Positions 1 through 8,474 of a stretch of 64,000 nucleotides of DNA are shown piece by piece. The notes under the pieces were generated by a model. It was not told the origin of the DNA, ran no database searches, and saw only the letters and a program-made list of their open reading frames with translations. A program made the position numbers and the translations under genes. Within the stretch, counting starts at the first letter, position 1. Each line of letters opens with the position of its first letter. The DNA is from Verrucomicrobiaceae bacterium UBA2429 (lineage in GTDB: Bacteria; Verrucomicrobiota; Verrucomicrobiia; Verrucomicrobiales; Verrucomicrobiaceae). The stretch spans positions 1-64,000 of the forward strand of contig DDQZ01000014.1 of the NCBI GenBank assembly GCA_002343505.1. The letters run 5' to 3'.

Positions 1-1055
1 AGGGCGCTCCAGGCGCTGCCGTCCCATTTCGCGATGCGGCTCGCGCTGATCCCGCCCGCCGTGCTGAAGTCTCCCCCGGCGTAGAGATCGCCCCCGCTCA
101 CCACCAGTGCCCGAACGGTGCTGTCCATGCCCGTGCCCAAGGCGTTCCAGGCGCTGCCGTTCCATTTCGCGATGCGGTTGGCCGCCACCGTGGCGATGGC
201 GGTGAAATCCCCGCCCGCATACAGATTGCCGCTGCCATCCACCGTGAAGACCTGCACAGAGGAGGTCGCCCCAGGGATGCTGGGATTGAGCGCCACCCAG
301 TCCGCGTCGGAGAAGGTGGGGTCAATGCGCACGGGGTAGGCCGCGCCCGCGTCCCGCACGAGCACGCGCAGGCGCCCGGCATCCACCACCTCCAGGCGGG
401 CGGTGAGTTCCTTGCCCGCCGCATCGGTGACCTTCAGGCGGCTGTAGGCCAGCTCGCGGCCGGTGGCGCTGACGGTGAGCTTTACGCCGTAAGCCGCCGT
501 CTCCGCCCGCGCGCCGGTGACCTCCAGGTCCACGGCCAGCTCCTCCCCCGCGCCCGGCGGGCGCTGCAGGACGATGAAGTCCTGGCGCACGCCATCGGTG
601 CTGACGCGGTATTCCTCCACCAGGCCGGGCCGCAGCCACAGGGCGGACTCCGCCGAGGCGCGGACGGGGCCGGTGGCGGGAATGGCGAATGACGAATGCG
701 GAATGGCGAATGATGCGGCGCGGGCCACGGCGGCGGCTTTGACGCGGAAGCGGTGCGGCTTGCCCGCGTCCTCATCCGCCGTGGAGGTGAGCCAGAGGCC
801 CTCGGGAGTGGCCTCGGCCTCCAGGTCCTGCATCAGCGCGCGCAGATGCGCGCCGGTGGCGGTGGGGGTGATGGAGCTGGACGCCTGCGCGCCCTGCTTG
901 TCCGCCTCCGCGCCGAGCTGGGAGAAGGGGATGGCCGCAGGCGCGGCGGGCGCAACAGGTGCATCAGCGGCCAGGGTGCCGCCCAGGCCCAGCAGGCCAA
1001 GGGCGGGTGCGAGCAGGGCGCGGCGCAAGCACAGGAGGGAGGAGCATGTGTTCAT
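1..1055 (-). CDS. Secreted repeat protein, C-terminus off left edge
   Basis: Reading leftwards from an ATG at 1055, an open frame of about 351 codons continues past the window edge. It opens with a hydrophobic signal-like stretch rich in Leu and Ala, ending near LAADAPVAP. An Ala/Glu-rich linker and a region with the phrase PVRIDPTFSD follow; that phrase is common just before repeat regions in verrucomicrobial surface proteins. From about residue 250 it enters repeats of the type IAKWNGSAWNALG ... LYAGGDFT, which look like beta-propeller blades. The role is probably an exported or surface repeat protein; no enzymatic motif is visible. Codons 115-126 are made of a short DNA repeat read in frame (see 679-713). 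No Shine-Dalgarno sequence precedes the start. The reading frame and repeats are seen directly; the localisation is inferred. Confidence 0.8.
   Translation of the reverse strand, partial: MNTCSSLLCLRRALLAPALGLLGLGGTLAADAPVAPAAPAAIPFSQLGAEADKQGAQASSSITPTATGAHLRALMQDLEAEATPEGLWLTSTADEDAGKPHRFRVKAAAVARAASFAIPHSSFAIPATGPVRASAESALWLRPGLVEEYRVSTDGVRQDFIVLQRPPGAGEELAVDLEVTGARAETAAYGVKLTVSATGRELAYSRLKVTDAAGKELTARLEVVDAGRLRVLVRDAGAAYPVRIDPTFSDADWVALNPSIPGATSSVQVFTVDGSGNLYAGGDFTAIATVAANRIAKWNGSAWNALGTGMDSTVRALVVSGGDLYAGGDFSTAGGISASRIAKWDGSAWSA
679..713. repeat. Short direct repeat inside a coding region
   Basis: The 14-mer GGAATGGCGAATGA occurs at 679-692 and again at 700-713, a 21-bp period. It lies in frame inside the leftmost gene and contributes the peptide pattern FAIPHSSFAIP on the minus strand. 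The period is a multiple of three, so the gene stays open. It resembles short mobile-looking repeats that I recall from other verrucomicrobial and planctomycete proteins. Confidence 0.75.
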
Positions 1056-1637
1056 GAAAGGGAGGGACGAAGGCAACAAAGACGGCGGAATCAAAAGGCG
1101 CGGGAGACGGGGGCTGGCGCAGGCCGGCAGGGTGAAAAGCAGGCAGCGGAGGAAAGGAGCCGGCTGACGGCCTGGCTGGGAGACTGGGCGCGGGTGCATG
1201 AGCGGGCGGGGCGGGGGATTGATGGGAGTGCTTTGAAAAAAACCGCCAACTTTCTGAATTAAAGCCGGGAAATTAACCCTACGGCGCGGGAAATGAAAAA
1301 CAAAAATGAGAATGAAGCGGAAAAAAGCATCCACCGGAGCCACCCTGACTGCAAAAGCCCGCTGACCGCCGCGCGCGCCGTGCGGAAGCGCCCGGCATGG
1401 CGCGGCGCGGGGCGGCTGTGGCGGGCGGGGGAAATTTGGCATTGCCTCAAACGGCTGTTTTTGTTGGCGTGGAAAGAATTCCAGGAATCAATCCGGAAAT
1501 TCCCATACGCTGCCTCGTTCACAGCTTGGTGAAAAGGGTGCCGGCATCCCGCGCGGACGCCGGGTGGGTGGGAAGTTGGCTGCGAGGGGCGCGGGCGCCC
1601 GCCATCTTGGTCTGGGGGAAATGCTGCATGCCTGCTG
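1056..1637. other. Intergenic region without recognisable gene
   Basis: This stretch lies upstream of the leftmost gene and before the FnIII remnant. All open frames in it are short and of low-complexity GC-rich composition, with no recognisable motif. A locally AT-rich patch around 1230-1300 would be the natural place for the promoter of the leftmost gene, but I see no convincing -35/-10 pair. Confidence 0.5.
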
Positions 1638-1847
1638 ATGGGTGACGCGCGGGCCACCTACTACCGCATCTTCATCAAGGTGGATGGCGTGGACGAGGAC
1701 TTCCGCTTCCTGGACCGGGACACGGACTTCGACCACACGATCAAGGGCCTGACGCCCGGCGCGGTGCTGCACGCCTATGTGGTGGCGGCAAACCCGGCGG
1801 GGGAGGCGGCGCCCAGCCCGGTGGTGACGAAGGTGGTGGGGGTGTGA
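1638..1847 (+). pseudogene. C-terminal remnant of an FnIII-type domain protein
   Basis: This 69-codon frame encodes the last part of a fibronectin type III-like domain. It has the strand pattern ATYYRIFIKVDGVDEDFRF, then LTPGAVLHAYVVAANPAGE, ending APSPVVTKVVGV and a stop. Such domains normally end much larger verrucomicrobial proteins. Nothing upstream in this frame continues the domain, since the preceding codons are unrelated and lie in noncoding-looking DNA. I therefore read it as the 3' stump of a deleted or rearranged gene. It could instead be a tiny expressed protein, but it has no signal peptide or ribosome binding site. Confidence 0.55.
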
Positions 1848-1916
1848 GGCGGCTGCGGGCCGGGTGGCGGTGTGAGACTGCCCGGCCTGCGGGGGGCGGG
1901 TGCTTTTTTGACCGGA

Positions 1917-1965
1917 TTGACTTTGTTGACTTTATTGATGCGGCAACGAGGTCAGCGAGGTCAGC
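1917..1965. repeat. Short tandem repeats between genes
   Basis: Two kinds of 9-bp tandem units sit side by side: TTGACTTTG/TTGACTTTA followed by TTGA (1917-1938), then GAGGTCAGC twice (1948-1965). They lie in the gap between the FnIII remnant and the transporter gene, downstream of both. A related GACTTGACTGACTTGG-type run occurs in frame at 26537-26557. Confidence 0.5.
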
Positions 1966-1986
1966 AGGCCATCAAGGCCGGCGGGG

Positions 1987-3261
1987 TCAGTCCAGCCGGC
2001 GGCGGTGCGTCTCGCGCGCCAGCCAGACGCTGAGCAGGGTGATGAGGGACATGCCGCAGAGGTAGAGGGCCACGGGCCAGGGCCTGCCGCCGCTCCAGGC
2101 CAGGAGGGCGGTGGCGATCATGGGCGCCAGGCCCCCGGCCAGCGGGGAGGCGAGCTGGTAGCCGAGGCTGGCGCCGCTGTAGCGCACGCGGGTGCCGAAG
2201 AGCTCGGAGAAGAAGGCGGCCTGCGGCCCGTACATGGCGGCGTGCCCGGCCAGCCCGATGACGACGGCCAGGCTGACGACCCAGCCCTGCCGCGTCTCCA
2301 GCAGCCGGAAGAAGGGGAAGGCGTAGAGCAGCAGAAAAAGCGCGCCGCCCAGATACACGGGCCGCCTGCCGAGCCGGTCGGAGAGGGCGCCGAAGAAGGG
2401 GATGAGGAAGAGCTGGGCGGCGGAGCCGAGCATGACGGCCTGGAGCAGCCCGGGCCTGCCGAGGCCGAGCTGGCCGGCGCCGTAGCTGAGCACGAGCACG
2501 GTGAAGATGTAAAAGAAGGCGTTCTCCGCGAAGCGCGCGCCCATGGCCAGGAGCACCTCGCGCGGATGCTGGCGCAGGACGGCGAGCACGGGCACGGCGG
2601 GGGGAGGCTCCTGCTGGCGGGCTTTTTCAAAGACGGGGCTTTCCATGATTTTCAGCCGGATGAACATGCCCACGCCCAGCAGCAGCACGCCGAGCAGGAA
2701 GGGCACGCGCCAGCCCCAGGAGAGGAAGGCTTTTTCCTCCATGCCGGAGACGAGGTGGAAGACGCCGTTGGCCAGCAGCAGGCCCACGGGCACGCCGGCC
2801 TGCACCCAGCTGGCATGGAAGCCGCGCCGCCCCTCATGCCCGTGCTCCACGGCCATGAGCACGGCGCCGCCCCATTCGCCGCCGACGCCGATGCCCTGGG
2901 CGAAGCGCAGCAGCACGAGCAGCGCCGGGGCCGCCGCGCCGATCTGCGCGTGCGTGGGCAGCAGGCCGATGAGCACGGTGGCCGCGCCCATGAGCATGAG
3001 GGTGGTCACCAGCATGGACTTGCGCCCGACCCGGTCGCCAAAGTGCCCGAAGATGACGCCGCCCAGGGGCCGGGCGAAGAAGCCGACGGCGAAGGTGGCG
3101 AAGGCGGCCATGCGCGCGGCGAAGGGGTCGAAGTTCGGGAAGAAGAGGCGGTCGAAAACCAGCGCGGCGGCGGTGCCGTAGAGGAAGAAGTCATACCACT
3201 CGATGGTGGTGCCGATGAAGCTGGCGGCGACGACGCGGCGGATGCTGGCGGGCTGGGACAT
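1987..3261 (-). CDS. MFS transporter, metabolite:H+ symporter (MHS) type
   Basis: The protein is 424 residues with about twelve hydrophobic segments. The opening ASFIGTTIEWYDFFLYGT and the loop FGHFGDRVGRKSML are hallmarks of the metabolite:H+ symporter branch of the major facilitator superfamily (ProP, ShiA and KgtP relatives), which import organic acids or osmolytes with protons at the inner membrane. A second conserved loop, GALSDRLGRRP, lies in the C-terminal half. Length is normal for the family. The substrate cannot be read from sequence. It lies on the same strand as, and downstream of, the DUF1552 and DUF1549/DUF1553 genes, with about 135 bp of GC-rich spacer, so shared transcription is possible but not shown. 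Confidence 0.9.
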   Translation of the reverse strand: MSQPASIRRVVAASFIGTTIEWYDFFLYGTAAALVFDRLFFPNFDPFAARMAAFATFAVGFFARPLGGVIFGHFGDRVGRKSMLVTTLMLMGAATVLIGLLPTHAQIGAAAPALLVLLRFAQGIGVGGEWGGAVLMAVEHGHEGRRGFHASWVQAGVPVGLLLANGVFHLVSGMEEKAFLSWGWRVPFLLGVLLLGVGMFIRLKIMESPVFEKARQQEPPPAVPVLAVLRQHPREVLLAMGARFAENAFFYIFTVLVLSYGAGQLGLGRPGLLQAVMLGSAAQLFLIPFFGALSDRLGRRPVYLGGALFLLLYAFPFFRLLETRQGWVVSLAVVIGLAGHAAMYGPQAAFFSELFGTRVRYSGASLGYQLASPLAGGLAPMIATALLAWSGGRPWPVALYLCGMSLITLLSVWLARETHRRRLD

Positions 3262-3301
3262 GGCGGGAGGGTACGCGCGGCGGGCGCGGCTTCGCGCAGC
3301 G

Positions 3302-3396
3302 CTTGCGGCGGCCGCAAGGGCGTGGCGGTCCGGCAGCGAGGGGCGCTGCCTTTGCCAATCCCCACCGCCTTGCGGCGACGGCTACGCCGCGGAGCC
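3302..3396. repeat. GC-rich spacer with hairpin and dispersed repeat
   Basis: CTTGCGGC (3302-3309) and GCCGCAAG (3311-3318) form an almost loopless inverted repeat. At 3362-3396 lies a segment beginning CCACCGCCTTGCGGCG and ending GCGGAGCC. A very similar segment occurs in inverse orientation at 17436-17487. No T-run follows the hairpin, so it is not a standard intrinsic terminator. Confidence 0.45.
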
Positions 3397-4713
3397 TCAG
3401 CCGAGGACGAGGGGGCCGCCTTCGCAGAGCTCCTTTTTGCCGAAGGTCTGGAGGTCATGCCCCATGGCGCGGGCGATGGCGAGCCAGAGGCGGTTGTGGG
3501 CGGCTTTGTCGAACTTGAGGCTGCGGCCCATTTTGAAGCCGAAGCCGCCGCCGACCATGACGAAGGGGATGTTGTCGAGGGTGTGGCTGTTGCCTTTGCC
3601 GAGCTCGTTGGTCCAGACGAGGAGGGTGTTGTCGAGCATGGATCCCCCGCCGGCGGGCTCGGGGGTCTCGGCGAGGCGTTTGGCGAGGTGGGCGAACTCG
3701 CCGGCGAACCAGGTGTTGATCTTTTTGAGCTTTTCGTAGCTGTCCTTGTTGTCGTCGGGGTCGTGGGAGAGGCTGTGGTGGCCCTCCTCGACGCCGAGCC
3801 AGCGCATCTGGGCCATACCGACGCTGCGCATGTATTGCAGGGTGGCGACGCGGGCCATGTCGTTGGCGAGGGAGTTGACGAGGAGGTCTATCTGGATGCG
3901 GCTGATCTGGGGGGTGTTGTCGTTGACGAGTTCGATGCTGGGGTCCACGTCGGGCACGGGGTGGGAAAGCGCGCCCATTTTGTCGGCGGCTTCGAGGTCT
4001 TTCTCCAAACCGCGGACGAGCTCCATGTGCTGGTCCAGGAGGGCTTTGTCCCGCGCGCTGAGCCTGGCGGAGACGCGCTTGAGGTCGGCGCGCACGTCAT
4101 CGAGGATGCTGACGAGGCTTTCCTTGTCCTTCATTTTGCCATAGACCTTTTTGAGCACCTGGTGGGGGTCGTCCATGGGGGCGACGGGCTGGTTGGCGCC
4201 GGCGTAGCACATGCGGGTCCAGGGGTCGGCGCGGTCGGGCACGGCGACGCCGAACTCGAGGGAGCCGAAGCGGGTGCGGGTGTCGGGGCGGCTTTGGAGG
4301 AAGTTTTTGATCTCCTGGTCAATGGAGATGCTGCCGGCCCATCCGGCGGGGTTGCCGCCGCCGCCCATGATGTTGCCCTTGAGCAGCTCGTCGCAGGTGA
4401 GCAGGCAGCTCATGCCGCGCATGTGGCTGTCGCCGTCGCCGCGGACTTTGTTGGCGATGCCGTGGAGGATGAGCATGCTGTCCTTGAAGGACTCGAGGGG
4501 CTGGAGGATGGACTTGAAGCTGAACCCGGCGCCCTCCTGGTCGGGCCAGAACTCGCCGGGCAGGGTGCCATTGGGCGAGAACATGATGACAAGGCGCTGG
4601 CGCTTCTGAGGCGCGGGCGCGCCGGTGACGCCGGGCAGCCCGGTGAGGAAGGGCAGGGCGGCGGCGGAGACGCCCAGGTCGCGGAGGAATTGACGGCGGT
4701 GGAGGTGCTTCAT
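3397..4713 (-). CDS. DUF1552 domain protein, exported
   Basis: This 438-residue protein begins MKHLHRRQFLRDLGVSAAAL, a Tat-like signal with twin arginines followed by a hydrophobic stretch. The body matches the DUF1552 family known from planctomycetes and verrucomicrobia, with phrases such as RLVIMFSPNGTLP, HGIANKVRGDGDSHMRG and LVWTNELGKGNSHTLDNIP. The family is related to DUF1501 and to the alkaline phosphatase/sulfatase fold, but its reaction is unknown. The gene lies 77 bp downstream of the DUF1549/DUF1553 gene on the same strand. This pairing is a recurrent one and suggests a two-gene unit of exported proteins. The start is supported by the signal sequence. Confidence 0.9.
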   Translation of the reverse strand: MKHLHRRQFLRDLGVSAAALPFLTGLPGVTGAPAPQKRQRLVIMFSPNGTLPGEFWPDQEGAGFSFKSILQPLESFKDSMLILHGIANKVRGDGDSHMRGMSCLLTCDELLKGNIMGGGGNPAGWAGSISIDQEIKNFLQSRPDTRTRFGSLEFGVAVPDRADPWTRMCYAGANQPVAPMDDPHQVLKKVYGKMKDKESLVSILDDVRADLKRVSARLSARDKALLDQHMELVRGLEKDLEAADKMGALSHPVPDVDPSIELVNDNTPQISRIQIDLLVNSLANDMARVATLQYMRSVGMAQMRWLGVEEGHHSLSHDPDDNKDSYEKLKKINTWFAGEFAHLAKRLAETPEPAGGGSMLDNTLLVWTNELGKGNSHTLDNIPFVMVGGGFGFKMGRSLKFDKAAHNRLWLAIARAMGHDLQTFGKKELCEGGPLVLG

Positions 4714-4790
4714 GAGGGGTGAAAATGCTACGGCAGCCGGCGGTCTGTCTTGCCTGTGAAATGACGCCTCCGGGTGCGGGAGGGATGCTG

Positions 4791-7700
4791 CTATTGATTG
4801 AGCACCTCGTCGAGGTTCATGACCTGGTTGCAGACCATGGTCCAGGCGGCGAGGGCGGGGGCGGGAAGTTTCGCGTCGGGCGGGGTCTCGCCGACGGTGA
4901 TGAGGGCTTTGGCGTCCTCGGGGTGCGCGGCGTAGTGCGTTTGCAGGTCGGCGAGGCTGGCGCTGAGGACCTGGCGCTCGGCGGGCTTGAGCGGGCGGCA
5001 GAGCAGGCGCAGGGCGAGCTCGTCAAGGCGGGCGTCGTCTTTTTCGGCGGAGGCGATGACGCGCTGGGCGAGGTTGCGGGAGGCTTCGACGAACTGCACG
5101 TCGTTCATGACGACGAGCGCCTGGAGCGGGGTGTTCGTGCGGTCGCGGCGCACGCAGCTCGTCTCACGGCTGGGGGCGTTGAAGACATCGAGGCTGGCGG
5201 GCGGGGCCATGCGCTTCCAGAAGTTGTAAAGGGTGCGGCGGTAGAGGTTCTCGCCTTTGTCCTGGGCATACTTTTCGGTGCCCATGCCGACGACTTCCCA
5301 GACGTTTTCGGGCTGGTAGGGGTAGGTGCCGGGGCCGCCCATGCGGGGTGAGAGGGTGCCGCTGGCGGCGAGGGCGTAGTCGCGGATCATCTCGGCATCC
5401 ATGCGGAAGCGCGGGCCGCGGCTGAGCAGGGAGTTGTCGCGGTCTTTGGCGAGTTTTTCCGGCGTGGTGGTGGCGGCCTGGCGGTAGGTGGAGCTGCTGG
5501 CGATGAGCTTGACGAAGCGCTTCACATCCCAGCCGCTCTCGCGGAATTCGACGGCGAGCCAGTCGAGCAGCTCGGGGTGCGTGGGCGGCATGCCCATGAT
5601 GCCGAAGTCCTCGCTGGTCTTGACGAGGCCCTGGCCGAAGATCTCCTGCCAGAGGCGGTTCACGGTGACACGGGCGGTGAGCGGATTTTCCGCGCTGACG
5701 AGCCACTGGGCGAGGCCGAGGCGGTTGCGCGGCGCGCCCTGCGGGAGCTTGCCGAGGGCGGCGGGCACTTCGGCGGGCACCTGCTCGCCGACCTGGTCAT
5801 ACTGGCCGCGCATGAGGATGTTCGCCATGGGCTGGCTGTCCATTTTCTCCTCCTGAATGTGGGTCATGGGGCTGCGGTTCTTGATGGCGGCCTGCTCGGC
5901 TTCGAGGGTTTTGTGCGTCTTGTCGGCGGCCATCCAGCCCGGATGGCGCGTGGCGAGGTAGTGGGCAAAGAGGGCGTCCACCTGCTTCGGCCCGCGCTTG
6001 GCGCTGGCGAGCATCTCGCGCAGCGGGCCGACTTTGGCGAGGGTCTGGATCTCCGCCGGGCGCAGCAGGCGCTCGTAGATGCGCACGTCCTGCACGCTGC
6101 CTTCGTGGAAGACCTGCACATGGCTGCGCTGGCCGATGCGGGTGGGGGTGGCGGTGCGGATGGTGTTCTTGAGCGCGTTGACCTCGTTCTTCAAAGGCTG
6201 CGCCTCGCCGTCTATGTAAATCTTCACGCCTTCCGCTTTGCCGCTGCCGTCATAGGTGACGAAGACATGCTGCCAGACGCCGGGGCGCACGGTGGGCTTG
6301 GCGGTGCTGACTTTGAGCGCGTCGTCCGGCCAGCGGTGGATGATGTGGACGGCGTAGTTGCGGTCGTTCTGCCAGAGGTCCCAGCCGCGGTAGGCACCCT
6401 TTTCATCCATGCGGGCGAGAATGCCGCCGCTGATGCCCAGCTTGCCCGCGCGCACCCAGGCGCCGTAGCTGAAGGGCTTGTCTTTCTCAAAGTCGCCCGC
6501 GTCGCCGATGTCGAAGGTGCCGTTAGGCTTCATGACAGGCGCGGGGCCGATCTTGCCGTCGGGTTTCCAGCTCACCTCGCCGGTGGCTTTGAAGGTCTTC
6601 GTGGAGCCGCAAACGCCGGTGACTTCGCTGCCGGTGCCTTCATTGAGCGGCACATGCGCCACCATGCCCTGGGCGGGAATGTCCTTGTCGAGGTCCTCGG
6701 GCTTGGCGGAGGCGAGCCAGGTGTCGAACTCGGGCCGGGCCAGTTTGCGGTTCTCGTCGAGCTTCGTTTTGGCGGTGGCGATCTCGGCGGGCAGGGCGTC
6801 CCAGCGCGGGCGGTCCTTGGCATCGGGCAGCACGAGCACGGGTCCGAGGCCGTCCTTCACGTTGCCATCCTTGGGCTTCTGCGTGGTGTTGCGGAAAAAG
6901 GCGGCGAGCGAGTAGTAGTCGCGCTGGGAGATGGGGTCGAACTTGTGGTCGTGGCACTGGGAGCAATTGGTGGTCAGGCCCATGTACACCCAGCCGAGGG
7001 TCTGCACGCGGTCGGCGGCGTAGTTGGCGAGGTTTTCCTCATCAATGGTGCCGCCCTCGTTGGTGGTGATGTTGCAGCGCTGGAAGCCGGTGGCGATGAG
7101 CTGCTGCTCGTTGGGCTGCGGCAGGAGGTCGCCGGCGATTTGCTCGATGGTGAACTGGTCAAAGGGCTGGTTGCGATTGAAGGCGGAGACGACCCAGTCG
7201 CGGTAGGGCCAGATCTCGCGATACTTGTCAAAGTGCAGCCCGTGCGTGTCGGCATATCGCGCGGCATCCAGCCAGTAGCGGGCGCGGTGCTCGCCGTAGG
7301 CGGGGCTTTTCAGCAACTCGTCAATGAGGGCGCTGTAGCGGGCATCGGTGAGCGGGGCTTTGGCATACCGCTGGATCAAGTCAGCGGAAGGCGGCAGTCC
7401 GGTGAGGTCCAAAGACAAGCGGCGGACAAGAGTGTGCGCATCGGCCTCGGACGCGGGTTCGAGACCGGCCTCCTGGAGTTTCGCGAGGACAAAACTGTCA
7501 ACAGGGTTTCGAATTTCGAATTTCGAGCTTCGAACTTCCGGCACCGCCGGCCTCTGCGGCGGGATCAGCGACCAGTGCGCCTGCCAGGGGGCTCCTTCCT
7601 CGATCCAGCGTTTGATCCTGGCGATCTGCTCCGGCGTCAGCTCCTTGTGCGACTCGGGCGGCGGCATGATGTCGTCCTCATCCTTGGTGATGAGGCGCTG

Positions 7701-7943
7701 GTAGAGCGGGCTGTCCCCGGGTTTGCCTTTGATGACGGTCGGTGTCTCGCCCTCTTTGGCCGTGAAAAAGCCCGCTTCCGTGTCGAGGCGCAGCCCGGCT
7801 TTGCGCGTGCCCGGGTCCGGCCCGTGGCAGTGGAAGCAGGCGTCCGCCAGGATGGGGCGGATGTCGCGGTTGAACTCGGCCTTGCCCGCCGCGCCGAAGA
7901 GGGCGGGGGAGGTGAGCACGAGGGCGGAGAGGAGGATTTTCAT
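4791..7943 (-). CDS. Cytochrome-c-like/DUF1549/DUF1553 protein with LamG-like insert
   Basis: The protein is about 1050 residues and starts with a signal peptide (MKILLSALVLTSPALFGAAG). Domains in order are: a planctomycete cytochrome-c-like domain with heme motif CFHCH near residue 35; a DUF1549 domain with a second CxxCH (CSQCHDHKFDP) in its second half; a LamG/concanavalin-like insert around residues 450-620 (GAWVRAGKLGISGG ... KIYIDGEAQP); and a C-terminal DUF1553 domain (NRLWQEIFGQGLVKTSEDFG, RRDRTNTPLQALVVMND). Proteins of this kind are abundant in polysaccharide-degrading planctomycetes and verrucomicrobia and are thought to act in the periplasm, but the reaction is unknown. I chose the ATG at 7943; a GTG three codons upstream (7952) is also possible. 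A short TTCGAAT-type repeat lies in frame between the first two domains. Confidence 0.9.
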   Translation of the reverse strand: MKILLSALVLTSPALFGAAGKAEFNRDIRPILADACFHCHGPDPGTRKAGLRLDTEAGFFTAKEGETPTVIKGKPGDSPLYQRLITKDEDDIMPPPESHKELTPEQIARIKRWIEEGAPWQAHWSLIPPQRPAVPEVRSSKFEIRNPVDSFVLAKLQEAGLEPASEADAHTLVRRLSLDLTGLPPSADLIQRYAKAPLTDARYSALIDELLKSPAYGEHRARYWLDAARYADTHGLHFDKYREIWPYRDWVVSAFNRNQPFDQFTIEQIAGDLLPQPNEQQLIATGFQRCNITTNEGGTIDEENLANYAADRVQTLGWVYMGLTTNCSQCHDHKFDPISQRDYYSLAAFFRNTTQKPKDGNVKDGLGPVLVLPDAKDRPRWDALPAEIATAKTKLDENRKLARPEFDTWLASAKPEDLDKDIPAQGMVAHVPLNEGTGSEVTGVCGSTKTFKATGEVSWKPDGKIGPAPVMKPNGTFDIGDAGDFEKDKPFSYGAWVRAGKLGISGGILARMDEKGAYRGWDLWQNDRNYAVHIIHRWPDDALKVSTAKPTVRPGVWQHVFVTYDGSGKAEGVKIYIDGEAQPLKNEVNALKNTIRTATPTRIGQRSHVQVFHEGSVQDVRIYERLLRPAEIQTLAKVGPLREMLASAKRGPKQVDALFAHYLATRHPGWMAADKTHKTLEAEQAAIKNRSPMTHIQEEKMDSQPMANILMRGQYDQVGEQVPAEVPAALGKLPQGAPRNRLGLAQWLVSAENPLTARVTVNRLWQEIFGQGLVKTSEDFGIMGMPPTHPELLDWLAVEFRESGWDVKRFVKLIASSSTYRQAATTTPEKLAKDRDNSLLSRGPRFRMDAEMIRDYALAASGTLSPRMGGPGTYPYQPENVWEVVGMGTEKYAQDKGENLYRRTLYNFWKRMAPPASLDVFNAPSRETSCVRRDRTNTPLQALVVMNDVQFVEASRNLAQRVIASAEKDDARLDELALRLLCRPLKPAERQVLSASLADLQTHYAAHPEDAKALITVGETPPDAKLPAPALAAWTMVCNQVMNLDEVLNQ
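7508..7541. repeat. Four 7-bp TTCGAAT-type tandem repeats in frame
   Basis: TTCGAAT, TTCGAAT, TTCGAGC and TTCGAAC follow one another from 7508 to 7535, then TTCCGG. They encode, on the minus strand, the linker VRSSKFEIRNPVD between the cytochrome-like domain and DUF1549. The same kind of repeat occurs at the same protein position in the paralogue (26709-26736). The units are palindromic at their core (TTCGAA). Confidence 0.75.
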
Positions 7944-8025
7944 ATCAATCACGGCGGCAAAAATACGAGTTGCGCGTCCTTGTGTTTGCAGCGGCGGCGG
8001 GATTATCCATCGGCGGGGCCGGGAG

Positions 8026-8355
8026 TCAGCGTTTCACGAGCACCTGGCCGTCGGCATAGTGCAGGAGGCGGTTTTTCAAGCCGCGCTGAGTCTGGCGGTG
8101 GAGGGCGATGCGAATGGCTTCGATGTCGAGGCATTGCTCGGCCATTTTACTGAACAGGCTCACCCAGGCCAGGCGCAGCCAGGAGGCGCCGGCCTGCTCG
8201 CCCTCGCGGCAGCGCACATACTCCAGGGAGAGGATTTCGCCGGGATGCCGCGCCTCCTCCTCCGCCTGCTTCGAGCGCAGGTAGTCGGCAAACTGGCGCG
8301 AGTAATACAACCCGCTGGGATGACGGTGCAGTTCCATCGGACGGGGACGCGGCAT
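8026..8355 (-). CDS. Hypothetical protein, 109 residues
   Basis: I do not recognise this protein. It is a compact mixed-charge sequence beginning MPRPRPMELHRHPSGLYYSR, with no signal peptide or membrane segment. It contains an amphipathic stretch, RQFADYLRSKQAEEEARH, and ends HYADGQVLVKR. Composition is more protein-like than the neighbouring antisense frames, and it fills the gap between the DUF1549/DUF1553 gene and the antiporter pair. A second Met six codons in (8337) could be the real start. It may be an expressed small protein or the remnant of a larger one. Confidence 0.5.
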   Translation of the reverse strand: MPRPRPMELHRHPSGLYYSRQFADYLRSKQAEEEARHPGEILSLEYVRCREGEQAGASWLRLAWVSLFSKMAEQCLDIEAIRIALHRQTQRGLKNRLLHYADGQVLVKR

Positions 8356-8474
8356 TCTGGCGCGCCAACAGCGGCTGCCAAGAAAAAATGGCTGTCAAAG
8401 ATGAAGTTCGGATATGCGCGCCAGGGGGGCATTTCACCTCTGGCGGGGCTTTGCATGGAAACCCGGACGCCGGG

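Noticed and set aside
2005..4722. A 905-codon open frame on the plus strand
   Set aside because: It is antisense to the MHS transporter and the DUF1552 gene, has only Gly/Ala/Glu/His-rich composition and no domain. GC-rich codon bias on the other strand explains it.
5577..8153. An 858-codon open frame on the plus strand
   Set aside because: Antisense shadow of the DUF1549/DUF1553 gene; no motif or signal.
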